DNA of 64,000 bases, from the NCBI RefSeq assembly GCF_009758255.1, contig NZ_WSEN01000010.1:310001-374000 (forward strand), written 5' to 3'. The position numbers and the translations under genes are program-made. Of the stretch, positions 1-8,527 are shown piece by piece (position 1 is the first letter of the stretch; each line of letters begins with the position of its first letter). The DNA comes from Microbacterium sp. MAH-37. Lineage in GTDB: Bacteria; Actinomycetota; Actinomycetes; Actinomycetales; Microbacteriaceae. A model generated the notes under the pieces. That model was not told the origin of the DNA. It searched no databases and saw only the letters and a list, made by a program, of their open reading frames with translations.

Positions 1-310
1 ACTCGATGGGATGTTCGGCAGTGCCGGAGTCCTGCTCGCCGAGCGTGAACGACGCGCTGCGCCGGTACTCGCCCTCGCGCAGGAAGACGGTCATGCCGTC
101 CGGCAGCCCGGCTCCCGCCTTGAGCTGCCGGATGCGGTCGCGTGCTCCCTCGAGCGTGGCGAGCGGGGCGTCGATCGTGCCGGATGCGGCGTCGTCACCC
201 CCTGGTGCCACGTAGAGGGCCGGTCCGTCCGCAGCGGATGCCGGGGCGGTGGCTGCGAGCGCCGATCCGAGGATCGCCGCCAGGGCCAGAGTTGCCAGTG
301 CACGCTTCAT
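1..310 (-). CDS. Secreted right-handed beta-helix protein (5' part only)
   Basis: The reading frame starts at the ATG complementary to 308-310 and runs off the left edge, so only about 103 N-terminal residues are visible. A GGAGA ribosome site precedes the start. Residues 1-27 form a Sec signal peptide (MKRALATLALAA, cleavage near PASAA). The mature start reads LYVAPGGDD, then a stretch ending in ATLEGARDRIR, then VFLREGEYRR and DSGTAEHPIE. This is the usual opening of secreted parallel beta-helix carbohydrate-active proteins, including families such as GH141, which contains an alpha-L-fucosidase. The exact family cannot be decided from this fragment. It is divergent from the sugar importer and fucose genes, which suggests an extracellular glycan-cleaving role; that is inference. 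Confidence 0.75.
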   Translation of the reverse strand, partial: MKRALATLALAAILGSALAATAPASAADGPALYVAPGGDDAASGTIDAPLATLEGARDRIRQLKAGAGLPDGMTVFLREGEYRRSASFTLGEQDSGTAEHPIE

Positions 311-595
311 CGCGTCTCCGATTGCTCTTCGAGGGGCACGGGTGAGGACCCGTACGGCCGCTGGGGCGACCAGTCGAAAGCCTAACTAATCGATAATCGC
401 TAATCAAGCATCGATCTTAGGAATCGACATCCATCGACACCTTCGCAATTCTTCACACTTCTGCACATCTCTTCCCGTTATTTGATCGTGACAACCTCAG
501 GTTGACGAACAGCCGGATTACCAGGAAATATGGGAATCTCCAGGGCAGCGCGCCTCGCTTCCCCGGTCAGCCCGAAGGTCAAGGATGCCCCAGTC
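311..595. promoter_or_regulatory. Divergent control region of the glycan locus
   Basis: This gap between the beta-helix gene and the importer operon is visibly richer in A/T than its surroundings, especially from 365 to 530. It contains the iterated TAATC heptads listed separately. A possible -35 (TTGACG, 502-507) faces the importer, but the matching -10 at 525-531 is poor, so I do not assign a promoter firmly. No other gene is seen. Confidence 0.45.
387..407. repeat. Three tandem TAATCNN heptads (possible operator)
   Basis: TAATC occurs at 387-391, 394-398 and 401-405, a strict 7-nt period, and overlaps the small palindrome CGATAATCG at 391-399. Iterated short repeats in a divergent promoter gap are a common form of operator. 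The regulator is not known; the DeoR and LacI-like genes downstream in this locus are the obvious candidates. Confidence 0.4.
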
Positions 596-1516
596 ATGAC
601 AGAACTTCTCGATAGTTCACATAAACTGTCAACACGTCGCCCCCGACGGATCTCGAACGGGATGTTCGCGCTGCTGTTGACCGCGCCGGGCCTGGCCCTC
701 CTCGCCGCCGTCGTGGTCTATCCGCTGATCACGGCGCTCGTCACCGCCTTCTTCAAGCAGAGCCTCGTCGAGCCCGGCCGCGAGTTCGTCGGCTTCGACA
801 ACATCGTCGACGTGCTCACCGGCGACTTCTTCCGCCTGCTGTGGCAGACCATCGTCTTCACCCTCGGCACCACGCTCGCGCCGTTCGTGATCGGCTTCGG
901 CCTCGCGCTCGCGCTGAACACCCGCATCCGCGGCGCGAAGGTGCTGCGCGGCGTCATGCTCATCCCCTGGCTGATCCCCGGAGTCGTGGTCTCGTTCCTG
1001 TGGATGTGGATCTTCAACGCCAACTACGGCGTGATGAACGCCGTGCTGGAGTCGATCGGCCTGATCGATGAACCGCAGGCGTGGCTGGCCAACCCGACCA
1101 CCGCGATGATCGCTGTCATCGTCGCCAAGACCTGGCAGTCCTTCCCCTGGATGATGGTGATGCTGCTCGCAGGGCTCCAGACCGTTCCGCCCGAGCTGCA
1201 CGAGGCTGCCGAGATCGACGGAGCCGGCACCATCCGCCGCTTCTTCTCGATCACCGTCCCGCAGCTGAGCGGCATCATCGGGCTGGTGCTGCTGCTCGAG
1301 TTCATCTGGAACTTCCAGCACTTCGACATCATCTACGTGCTCACCGGCGGCGGCCCCGCCGGATCCACCCAGACCTTCGCCACCGCGGTGTACGAGACCG
1401 CCTTCACCGGATTCGACCTCGGCAAGGCCGGCGCCCTCGGCCTGCTCTGGATGGTCCTGCTGATGGGCCTGGTCGTCGTGTACGTCCGATTCTCCGAGAA
1501 GGGAGAGAAGCGATGA
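596..1516 (+). CDS. CUT1 sugar ABC transporter permease (MalF-like)
   Basis: Inner-membrane subunit of a carbohydrate importer, 306 residues from the ATG at 596. An in-frame ATG exists at 530, but 596 gives the usual short tail before the first membrane span (FALLLTAPGLALL) and has AAGGA upstream. Several hydrophobic spans are visible. The EAA loop that docks to the ATPase, HEAAEIDGAG, lies near residue 200, and TGGGPAGST near residue 250 is typical of MalF-type permeases. It overlaps the next permease by ATGA. No ATPase is encoded nearby, as is common for actinobacterial CUT1 systems that share one MsiK-type ATPase. The substrate is inferred to be a glycan fragment from the surrounding fucose genes. 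Confidence 0.9.
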   Translation: MTELLDSSHKLSTRRPRRISNGMFALLLTAPGLALLAAVVVYPLITALVTAFFKQSLVEPGREFVGFDNIVDVLTGDFFRLLWQTIVFTLGTTLAPFVIGFGLALALNTRIRGAKVLRGVMLIPWLIPGVVVSFLWMWIFNANYGVMNAVLESIGLIDEPQAWLANPTTAMIAVIVAKTWQSFPWMMVMLLAGLQTVPPELHEAAEIDGAGTIRRFFSITVPQLSGIIGLVLLLEFIWNFQHFDIIYVLTGGGPAGSTQTFATAVYETAFTGFDLGKAGALGLLWMVLLMGLVVVYVRFSEKGEKR

Positions 1517-2427
1517 CCGCGCTGCTCACCGAGTCCCCCGCTGTCGACGCCGCCGACTCCGAACGCCCCGCGCAGGTGATGCGCAAGCCGCGCGTGCGCG
1601 CCGACCGGCGCGCCGTCACGATCAGCGCGTGGATCGTCGTCGCCGTCTTCGGCGGTTTCGCACTGCTGCCCGTGTACTGGCTGCTGACGACCTCGCTCAC
1701 CCCGCGCACCGAGGTGTTCGCCTACCCGCCGCGGCTGTTCCCCTCCGAGATCAGCTTCGACGCCTACGCCGCGCTGGCGAACAATCCGGCGCTGTTCGGC
1801 TACCTGCGCAACAGCATCATCGTGTCGGTCATCACGGCCGTGCTCTCGGTGATCGTCTCGGCCTACATGGGCTACGCGTTCTCGAAGTTCCGCTACCGCG
1901 GCCGGCGCAGCCTGATGTACTTCGTGCTCGCCTCGCAGATGTTCCCGCAGGCCCTGCTGCTCATCACGCTGTACACGGTGTTCTCGGCGTACGGGCTGCT
2001 GAACACGTACGCAGCCCTTGTGCTGTCGTTCACGACCTTCACGCTGCCGTTGTGCGTGTGGATGCTGAAGGGGTTCTTCGACACCATCCCGGACGACCTC
2101 ATCGAGGCCGCCCTCGTCGACGGGGCCTCGCGCCTGCGCATCATCCACTCCGTGGTGCTGCCGCTGGCCGCCCCCGGACTCGTGGCCGCGGGCCTGTTCG
2201 CCTTCGTGCGCGGCTGGAACGACTTCATCTTCGCCCTCACGCTCGCCGGCCCCGACAAGCAGACGCTGCCGCCCGGCCTGGTGAACACCTTCATCGGCGA
2301 GGCCTCGACGGCCTGGCCGGAGCTGATGGCGGCATCCCTCGTGGTGTCGCTGCCAGTGGCCATCGCGTTCATCGCCCTGCAGCGCTACCTCGTCGGCGGC
2401 ATGACCGCCGGCGCCGTCAAGGGCTGA
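1513..2427 (+). CDS. CUT1 sugar ABC transporter permease (MalG-like)
   Basis: Second membrane subunit of the same importer, 304 residues. The ATG at 1513 overlaps the stop of the first permease (ATGA), so translation is probably coupled. The long open frame upstream of 1513 is only absence of stops. The protein opens with a polar tail, then a first span (ISAWIVVAVFGGFALLPVYW). The EAA loop IEAALVDGAS is near residue 195, and the C-terminus GGMTAGAVKG is the standard ending of MalG-type subunits. The binding protein follows after 57 nt. Confidence 0.92.
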   Translation: MTALLTESPAVDAADSERPAQVMRKPRVRADRRAVTISAWIVVAVFGGFALLPVYWLLTTSLTPRTEVFAYPPRLFPSEISFDAYAALANNPALFGYLRNSIIVSVITAVLSVIVSAYMGYAFSKFRYRGRRSLMYFVLASQMFPQALLLITLYTVFSAYGLLNTYAALVLSFTTFTLPLCVWMLKGFFDTIPDDLIEAALVDGASRLRIIHSVVLPLAAPGLVAAGLFAFVRGWNDFIFALTLAGPDKQTLPPGLVNTFIGEASTAWPELMAASLVVSLPVAIAFIALQRYLVGGMTAGAVKG

Positions 2428-2484
2428 CGGCTCCCCTCACCGCACGAATCCCCGCAGAACCCCTCGAAGAAGAGAGAGAAAACC

Positions 2485-3810
2485 ATGTCTCAGTCCACTC
2501 CGTCCGTCTCGCGTCGACAGCTGCTGCAGTTCGCCGGCCTCGGCGTCGCGGGTCTCGCGCTCGCGGGCTGCATGCCCACCGGCGGCTCCGGTGCGGCCGC
2601 GCCGAGTTCGGGCACCGCGCTCGCCCCCGGCAAGTTCACGCCGGCCGACTTCAAGTTCTCCAGCTGGTCGCTGACCGAGGAGGCCGCCGCCCCCGCGATC
2701 AAGGCGCTGCTGGAGGGCTACAAGAAGAAGGACTCCGTCGGCATCACCGAGGTCTCCTTCCCGTACAACGAGTACTTCAAGCAGCTGATGCTGCAGGTGC
2801 GCGGCGGGCAGTTCTCGGGAGCGGCACACGTCGACGTCGCCTGGCTCGCCTCGCTCGCCGCCCTGGGCAAGCTGCAGGACGTCTCGGCGTTCACCAAGGA
2901 CCGCGGCTACACGGCGTCCTCCCTCGAGGCCGCGCAGTACGACGGCATCCAGTACGGCTTCCCCTGGACCATCGGCGCGATCGGCCTGGTGACCAACTCC
3001 GAGCTGATCCAGAAGGCCGGCATCGACGAGTTCCCGGTGACGATCGACGAGTACGAGGGCGCGCTGAAGAAGCTGAAGGGTCTCGGCGACGGGGTCATCC
3101 CCTACGCCGCCTCCACCAAGGCGGCTCAGCTGAAGGACATCCTGATCTGGATGGAGACGTTCGGCAGCCCGCTGGTGAAGGACGGCAAGGTCACCATCGG
3201 CGACGACGCCAGCGTCGAGGCCGTCACCTGGTACAAGTCGCTGTACGACCAGGGTCTGATCGCCGCGGACGTCGACCGCTTCGACGCCCGCTCGCTGTTC
3301 TCGCAGGGTCGCGCGGCGATCTACGACGACGCTCCCGTGGGCCGCAACACGGTCGTGAAGGACTCCCCGGACCCGAAACTGGCCGACAAGATCGTCTCGG
3401 AGTCGCGTCCGGTGCTGAAGAAGGGCGACACCCCGCGCGCCCTGGTGTGGGGTGGTGCGATCGTCGTGGTCGGCGGCGCCGGCGACGACGCCACCGGCAC
3501 GGCGGCGGACTTCGGCCAGTGGGCCACCAGCGATCTGGACGCCGTGCTCGGCGACTACGAGGTGCGCGGTCTTCCGCCCGTCACCGAGGAGGCGCAGGCC
3601 TCCGACGCCGTCACCTCCGACGCCTTCGGGTCCCGCTTCGCGGAGAAGATCACCGCGACCGCGACGGTCAACCCGTTCTGGCAGTACCCCGAGTATGCAC
3701 AGGTCGAGACCGCCGTCGCCGAGCGGGTGCAGGCCGTGCTGGTCGGCCAGCAGAGCCCGAAGGACGCCATGGCCGCCGCCGGCGAAGCCGCACAGAAGCT
3801 GATCGGCTGA
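2485..3810 (+). CDS. Sugar ABC transporter substrate-binding lipoprotein
   Basis: Extracellular binding lipoprotein of 441 residues that delivers substrate to the two permeases just upstream. A twin arginine (SRRQLLQ, residues 9-15) precedes a hydrophobic stretch and a lipobox ending LAGC at Cys29, so it is probably a Tat-exported lipoprotein. The rest is a typical family 1 extracellular solute-binding protein, with no catalytic motif. It has a purine-rich ribosome site (AGAGAGAAAACC). Its TGA shares one base with the start of the secreted BNR_4 protein, so uptake and extracellular cleavage are probably made from one transcript. Confidence 0.9.
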   Translation: MSQSTPSVSRRQLLQFAGLGVAGLALAGCMPTGGSGAAAPSSGTALAPGKFTPADFKFSSWSLTEEAAAPAIKALLEGYKKKDSVGITEVSFPYNEYFKQLMLQVRGGQFSGAAHVDVAWLASLAALGKLQDVSAFTKDRGYTASSLEAAQYDGIQYGFPWTIGAIGLVTNSELIQKAGIDEFPVTIDEYEGALKKLKGLGDGVIPYAASTKAAQLKDILIWMETFGSPLVKDGKVTIGDDASVEAVTWYKSLYDQGLIAADVDRFDARSLFSQGRAAIYDDAPVGRNTVVKDSPDPKLADKIVSESRPVLKKGDTPRALVWGGAIVVVGGAGDDATGTAADFGQWATSDLDAVLGDYEVRGLPPVTEEAQASDAVTSDAFGSRFAEKITATATVNPFWQYPEYAQVETAVAERVQAVLVGQQSPKDAMAAAGEAAQKLIG

Positions 3811-5210
3811 TGGGCGCCCGGATCAGACGCGGGTCCGCCGCCCTCGCCGCGGCCGGCCTCACGGCAGCGATTGTCGCCGCCCTGGCACCGGCGGCGAGCG
3901 CCGCCGTGCACCCGACCGTCGTCGAGACGGTCCCCGTGACGGTCGACGGCTCCAACCAGTCCGGGTGGTGGAACCCGCTCACCGTCGTCGGCGACACCAC
4001 CTACTTCGCGTACAACGTCCCGGCAGGGACGAACCGCCATCAGGTGCACCTGGCCGCCCGCTCCGCCGATGGGGAGTGGACCTCGGGATGCCTGCGGTTC
4101 GCGACCGGCGCGTGCGCCGACTACCTGAACGACAACGGCCACAACCAGCCCTCGATCGCGATCGACGGTGCCGGCGACATCCATGTGTTCGCCTCGATGC
4201 ACCACGAGGACTGGAACTACTTCCGCTCCACGGTGCCCGGCGACGTCACGTCGCTGGTCGAGGTCAGCGCGGAGATGCCCGACCAGGGCTCGACGATCTC
4301 GTACCCGATCACGTCGGTCGGTCCGGACGGCGACGTGTGGCTGATGGTGCGCACCGGCCCCGATGCGCTTGCCCGTCGCGACGGTGTGCTGTACCGCTAC
4401 GACCTGGATGCCGGGACCTGGGCGCGGGAGACGGTCTTCGCCTCCGCGACCAACTACTCGGTGTACCCCGATGACCTCACGGTCGACGAGGGCGGTCAGG
4501 TGCACGTGCTCTGGGAGTGGCACAAGTGGGCCGCCGGCCCGTACCGCCACCTCGGGTCGTACGCGGTGTGGAACCCCGGGACGAAGTCGTTCCACGACAT
4601 CGCCGGTGGTGCCCTGCCGACCCCGATCCGTCCCACCACTCCCGGCCCCGTGGTCTTCCAGCCGTTCACGGCCGACGAGTCGATGGACAGCACCACGCCG
4701 GCCTTCCAGACCGCGAAGATGGCGGTGCAGGACGGCGCGCTGCAGGGCATCACGTACCGCTACTCCGCGGCAGGGTCGACGCTGTTCGACCTGAAGTGGG
4801 CGAGTTGGGACGGCTCCGCGTGGAATCGCGAGACGCTCATCGACTCTGCTTCTCTCGGTGCGGGCGTCGACACCGTCGCCGCGATGGATGCCACGGCGTT
4901 CGGCTCGAAGAACCGCGCCTACGGTGTGATCTCGGTCAAGGTCGGCAGTGAACTGCGCAGCCAGGTCGTGCTGTTCGAGCAGGCGAAGGGCCGCACCGGG
5001 TGGGCCGTCGAGGCGATCGGCGACCCGATGATCGGGCAGCAGCGGCTGCGAGCGGCCACCGGCAGGGCGGGCACGGATGTGCTCTACCTCAGCGCACCAG
5101 CCACTCCCGGCGGCGGAACCCTCCGCTACGCGGAGGTGCCGCGCTCCGGCGAGAAGCGCACGGGCGGCTCGCTCGCCGACATCGTCACCGCACTGCGCGA
5201 CGCGCAGTGA
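3810..5210 (+). CDS. Secreted BNR_4-family protein, candidate polysaccharide lyase
   Basis: Secreted protein of 466 residues with a Sec signal peptide (about residues 1-31, ending AASAA). The mature part has the BNR_4 pattern: WWNPLTVV and TYFAYNVP near the start, then DNGHNQPSIAIDG at about 106-118 and FASMHHEDWNYFRS shortly after. BNR_4 domains are seven-bladed propellers that include the polysaccharide-lyase families for ulvan and other rhamnose- or uronate-containing glycans (PL24, PL25, PL27). The conserved histidines and aromatics are present, but family-level assignment needs a profile search. Start ATG 3810 overlaps the previous stop. A cleavage role on an acidic, 6-deoxy-sugar glycan is inferred from the adjacent importer, sulfatase and fucose enzymes. 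Confidence 0.75.
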   Translation: MGARIRRGSAALAAAGLTAAIVAALAPAASAAVHPTVVETVPVTVDGSNQSGWWNPLTVVGDTTYFAYNVPAGTNRHQVHLAARSADGEWTSGCLRFATGACADYLNDNGHNQPSIAIDGAGDIHVFASMHHEDWNYFRSTVPGDVTSLVEVSAEMPDQGSTISYPITSVGPDGDVWLMVRTGPDALARRDGVLYRYDLDAGTWARETVFASATNYSVYPDDLTVDEGGQVHVLWEWHKWAAGPYRHLGSYAVWNPGTKSFHDIAGGALPTPIRPTTPGPVVFQPFTADESMDSTTPAFQTAKMAVQDGALQGITYRYSAAGSTLFDLKWASWDGSAWNRETLIDSASLGAGVDTVAAMDATAFGSKNRAYGVISVKVGSELRSQVVLFEQAKGRTGWAVEAIGDPMIGQQRLRAATGRAGTDVLYLSAPATPGGGTLRYAEVPRSGEKRTGGSLADIVTALRDAQ

Positions 5211-5216
5211 CACCCC

Positions 5217-5249
5217 GGCGGATGCCGCGCGCAGCGCGCGGCATCCGCC
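5217..5249 (+). other. Perfect 16-bp hairpin between two operon genes
   Basis: A 16-nt arm starting GGCGGATGCC (5217-5232) and its exact complement (5234-5249) are separated by a single A. There is no T-run, so a standard intrinsic terminator is not evident. It sits 6 nt after the BNR_4 stop and 28 nt before the FAD gene. It may be an RNA processing or stability element that sets different levels of the upstream and downstream genes. Confidence 0.6.
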
Positions 5250-5277
5250 TCTGAACGAAACCCAGGAGTACCACCCC

Positions 5278-7530
5278 ATGCGCACGCAGACCATCGAAGC
5301 CGACGTCATCGTCGTCGGAGGAGGCCTTGCCGGCGTGAGCGCCGCCGTCGCCGCAGCGCGGCTCGGCCGGCGCACCGTCCTCATCAACAACCGGCCCGTG
5401 CTCGGCGGCAACTCCTCGTCCGAGGTGCGCGTCTGGGTGTGCGGCGCGACGGCGCACGGCAACCAGCGCTGGGCGCGCGAGACCGGGATCATGGGCGAGA
5501 TGTTCCTGGAGAACCAGTACCGCAACCCCGAGGGCAACCCGGTGTACTGGGACGACGTCGTGCTCGACACCGTGCGTCGTGAGCCGAACCTGCAGCTCTT
5601 CCTCAACACCGAGGTGATCGAGGCCGGCGCCACCGGTCCCGACGACGACCGCCGGGTCACCTCGGTGACCGGATGGACCATGGGCTCCGAGGTCCGCACG
5701 GTCTTCCACGCACCGATCTTCCTGGACTGCACCGGCGACGGCCTCGTCGGGCGTCTGGTCGGCGCACGGCACCGTCTGGGCAAGGAGGGCCGCGCCGAGT
5801 TCGACGAGGAGTGGGCCCCCGAGGAGCCGATCCGCGAGTTCCTCGGCTCGACGCTGCTGTTCTACACGAAGGATCTGGGCCACCCGGTCAAGTTCGTGGC
5901 GCCGGAGTCGGCGAAGGACATCAGCACCACCCCCATCCCGGCCACACGCATCATCCGCAGCGGCGACAGCGGCGCGCACTACTGGTGGATCGAGTGGGGC
6001 GGGCAGCTGGACATCGTCGACGACAACGAGCGCATCCGCGACGAACTGCGCTCGGTGATCCTCGGCATCTGGGACCACATCAAGAACTCCGGTGAGTTCG
6101 ACGCCGACAACCTCACCCTGGAATGGATCGGCAACCTCCCGGGCAAGCGCGAGTACCGGCGCTTCGTGGGCGACCACACGCTGCGGCAGCAGGACGTGCT
6201 CGACCAGGTCGAGTTCGACGACGGCATCGGCTTCGGCGGCTGGTCGATCGACCTGCATCCGGCCGAGGGCATGTACGCCACCGGCGCCGGCGCCGTGCAG
6301 CGCTTCTCCGACGGAGTGTTCGAGATCCCGTTCCGCTCGCTGTACTCGGCGAACGTGTCGAACCTGCTGATGGCGGGGCGGAACGTCTCCGCCACCCACA
6401 TCGCGTTCGGCGCCGCCAGGGTGATGGCGACGTGCGCCGTGATGGGCGAGGCCGCAGGCACCGCGGCATCCCTCTGCCTCGCCTACGGCGAGAGCCCGCG
6501 CGAGCTGTACGCGAACCACCGGCGCGAGCTGCGCCAGGCGCTGCTGCGCTCGGACTCCTCGCTGATCGGCGTCGCCAATGAGGATCCGCAGGATCTCGCC
6601 CGGCGCGCCGTCGTGACCGCGTCGAGCCGGCAGCGCACGATCGCGACGGATGCGGGCGACGCCGTCCCGCACGCGCTCACCGACGACCTCGGCATCGTCA
6701 TCCCGGTGCATCCGGCTCTGGAGACGACCGACCTGCTGCTCGGCGCCGAAGAGGCGACGACGCTCACGGTCGAGGTGTGGTCCAGCACCAAGCGACAGAA
6801 CGTGGTCCCCGAGATCCTCGAGCACACCTCGGTCGTCGAGGTGCCCGCCGGCGCGGCGAGCTGGGTGAGCGTGCCGACGCCGTTCTCGCCCGACACCCCC
6901 CGGAACGCGATCGTCGTGCTGCGCGCGAACCCCGTCGTGAGCGTGCATCTCACCTCGCCCCTGCCCGCGGGTGTGCTCACGCTCGTGCATCGCGCGGACA
7001 ACGACGACGAGAACGTCGAGATCAGCGACGAGGGGCTGCTCGTGAAGTGGCCGACCAAGCCGCTGCGCGGTCGCGCGCCGGTGTTCCGCACCGCTCCTGA
7101 GACCGAGGCGCTCGCCCCCGAGCGAGCGGTCTCCGGCTACAACCGTCCGTTCGGCGGTCCGAACATGTGGGCCTCCGAGCCGCTGGCCGGCGGCGGCGAA
7201 TGGCTGCGTCTGGACTGGGACGCCCCGGTCGAGGCGCGCGAGGTGCGGCTGGTGTTCGACGACGACGTGGATGTCTCGCTGATCACACTGCACCACCACC
7301 GCACCCCGGACGAGGTCATGCCGCAGCTCGTGCGCGACTACCGCGTCGAGGTCCTGCCCGCAGGATCGGAGGAGTGGACGACGGCGGTCGAGGTGCAGGG
7401 GAACAGGCACCGGCACCGCGTGCATCCGCTGCCCGCCGACCTCGGTGCGTTCCGCGCGGCACGGCTCGTCGTCGAGGCCACCAATGGCGCCGCAGAGGCC
7501 CGCGTGATCGCGTTCCGGGTGCAGGCGTGA
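5278..7530 (+). CDS. FAD-dependent oxidoreductase (FAD_oxidored family) with C-terminal beta-sandwich
   Basis: Cytosolic flavoprotein of 750 residues with no signal peptide. The N-terminal dinucleotide fold is clear (VIVVGGGLAG, residues 10-19), followed by LGGNSSSEVR and a later FAD-family segment NLLMAGRNVSATH near residue 365. These are hallmarks of the FAD_oxidored family, which is common in loci for plant and algal polysaccharides and whose exact reactions are mostly unknown. The last 180 or so residues (from NRPFGGPNMW) resemble an F5/8-type or discoidin-like sandwich. AGGAG lies before the ATG at 5278. It follows the secreted BNR_4 gene and precedes the LacI-type sensor, so it probably acts on imported oligosaccharide; this is inference. 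Confidence 0.8.
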   Translation: MRTQTIEADVIVVGGGLAGVSAAVAAARLGRRTVLINNRPVLGGNSSSEVRVWVCGATAHGNQRWARETGIMGEMFLENQYRNPEGNPVYWDDVVLDTVRREPNLQLFLNTEVIEAGATGPDDDRRVTSVTGWTMGSEVRTVFHAPIFLDCTGDGLVGRLVGARHRLGKEGRAEFDEEWAPEEPIREFLGSTLLFYTKDLGHPVKFVAPESAKDISTTPIPATRIIRSGDSGAHYWWIEWGGQLDIVDDNERIRDELRSVILGIWDHIKNSGEFDADNLTLEWIGNLPGKREYRRFVGDHTLRQQDVLDQVEFDDGIGFGGWSIDLHPAEGMYATGAGAVQRFSDGVFEIPFRSLYSANVSNLLMAGRNVSATHIAFGAARVMATCAVMGEAAGTAASLCLAYGESPRELYANHRRELRQALLRSDSSLIGVANEDPQDLARRAVVTASSRQRTIATDAGDAVPHALTDDLGIVIPVHPALETTDLLLGAEEATTLTVEVWSSTKRQNVVPEILEHTSVVEVPAGAASWVSVPTPFSPDTPRNAIVVLRANPVVSVHLTSPLPAGVLTLVHRADNDDENVEISDEGLLVKWPTKPLRGRAPVFRTAPETEALAPERAVSGYNRPFGGPNMWASEPLAGGGEWLRLDWDAPVEAREVRLVFDDDVDVSLITLHHHRTPDEVMPQLVRDYRVEVLPAGSEEWTTAVEVQGNRHRHRVHPLPADLGAFRAARLVVEATNGAAEARVIAFRVQA

Positions 7531-7598
7531 CGGATGGCGCTAACGTGAAGCGCACCCGTGTTTCCGCGGGCGAGCGACGCACGATGAGGAGCCCCAGG

Positions 7599-8504
7599 GT
7601 GAGCACGTCCTTCGGTGAGCGCGAAGACGCATCGATGCGCTCGGTCCCCGGTTCCCGGGCGACGCGCACCGGCCTGATCGCCCTGGCCGTGCCGCACCTG
7701 GAGGAGCCGTACTTCGCCGAACTGAGCTCGCGGCTGGTGCGCGGTGCCGAGGCGAGGGGACTCGCCGTGCTGATCGTGCAGACCGAGGGCGATCACGCCC
7801 GCGAGGTCGACGTCGCCAACGGCAGCGGTCTGCCCGACATAGACGGCCTCATCCACATCCCGCGGTCGCTGACGGTCGCCGACCTCACCCGCCGCACCTC
7901 CCCCGGCCCCCTGGTGCTGCTGGGTGAGCACATCCAGGTGAGTCCGTTCACGCACATCACCATCGACAACTCCGCCGCCGCCCGCACGGCCACCGCGCAC
8001 CTGATCGCGGCCGGCTGCCGCCGGATCGCGTTCGTCGGGCGGCGTGACGCGCGCCCCTCGGATGCCGCGGACCGCCGGCACGCCGGCTATCTCGAGGCGC
8101 TCGAGGCCGCCGGCATCCGCAACGACCCCGCGCTGACCGCGCAGGTCGACGCGTTCACCTCCGACGAGGGCGAGCGCGTGGTGTCCGAGCTGGCGGCCCG
8201 CATCGGCGATCTGGACGGCGTCGTGTGCTCGAACGACTCGGTCGCGCTCGGTGCACTGGCCGCGCTCGCCGCCGGCGGCCGCCGTGTGCCGGACGACGTC
8301 GCCGTCATCGGCATCGACGACATCCGCGCGGCGCGGTTCTCGGTGCCGGCCCTCAGTTCCGTCGCCCCCGACCACGATCAGCTGGTGGACGCCGCGTTCA
8401 CCGAGCTCGAGCGGCAGCTCAGCACTCCCCCGGGCGCCGACCTGCCGGTCCGGCACGTGATCATCCCCAGCCGCCTGGTGAAGCGGGCGAGCACCGCACG
8501 CTGA
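7599..8504 (+). CDS. LacI-type sugar-sensing domain protein lacking the HTH
   Basis: The protein (301 residues from GTG 7599) matches the effector-binding core of LacI regulators: GLIALAVPHLEEPYF, ITIDNSAAARTATAHL, GVVCSNDSVALGALAAL, and VIGIDDIRAARFSVP with the usual ALSSVAPDH. It begins only about 20 residues before that core, so the normal 50-60 residue helix-turn-helix and hinge are absent. AGGAG at 7587-7591 supports GTG 7599; ATG 7584 and GTG 7545 are alternatives and add no HTH. The upstream frame contains no HTH-like sequence and the FAD gene ends at 7530, so a frameshifted HTH is unlikely. It may be a sugar sensor acting through a partner, or a decayed regulator. Confidence 0.8.
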   Translation: MSTSFGEREDASMRSVPGSRATRTGLIALAVPHLEEPYFAELSSRLVRGAEARGLAVLIVQTEGDHAREVDVANGSGLPDIDGLIHIPRSLTVADLTRRTSPGPLVLLGEHIQVSPFTHITIDNSAAARTATAHLIAAGCRRIAFVGRRDARPSDAADRRHAGYLEALEAAGIRNDPALTAQVDAFTSDEGERVVSELAARIGDLDGVVCSNDSVALGALAALAAGGRRVPDDVAVIGIDDIRAARFSVPALSSVAPDHDQLVDAAFTELERQLSTPPGADLPVRHVIIPSRLVKRASTAR

Positions 8505-8527
8505 TGGACGCCGGAACCCGCCGCTGC

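Noticed and set aside
3555..5783. Minus-strand open frame of over 700 codons across the BNR_4 gene
   Set aside because: It is antisense to genes with signal peptide and family motifs, and its own translation shows no recognisable domain.
5185..7425. Minus-strand open frame opposite the FAD protein gene
   Set aside because: The plus-strand frame has a clear dinucleotide fold and ribosome site; the antisense frame is compositionally odd and motif-free.
7167..7598. Upstream extension of the LacI-like frame as the missing HTH
   Set aside because: The extension is Arg-rich translation opposite normal FAD-protein codons and has no HTH pattern.
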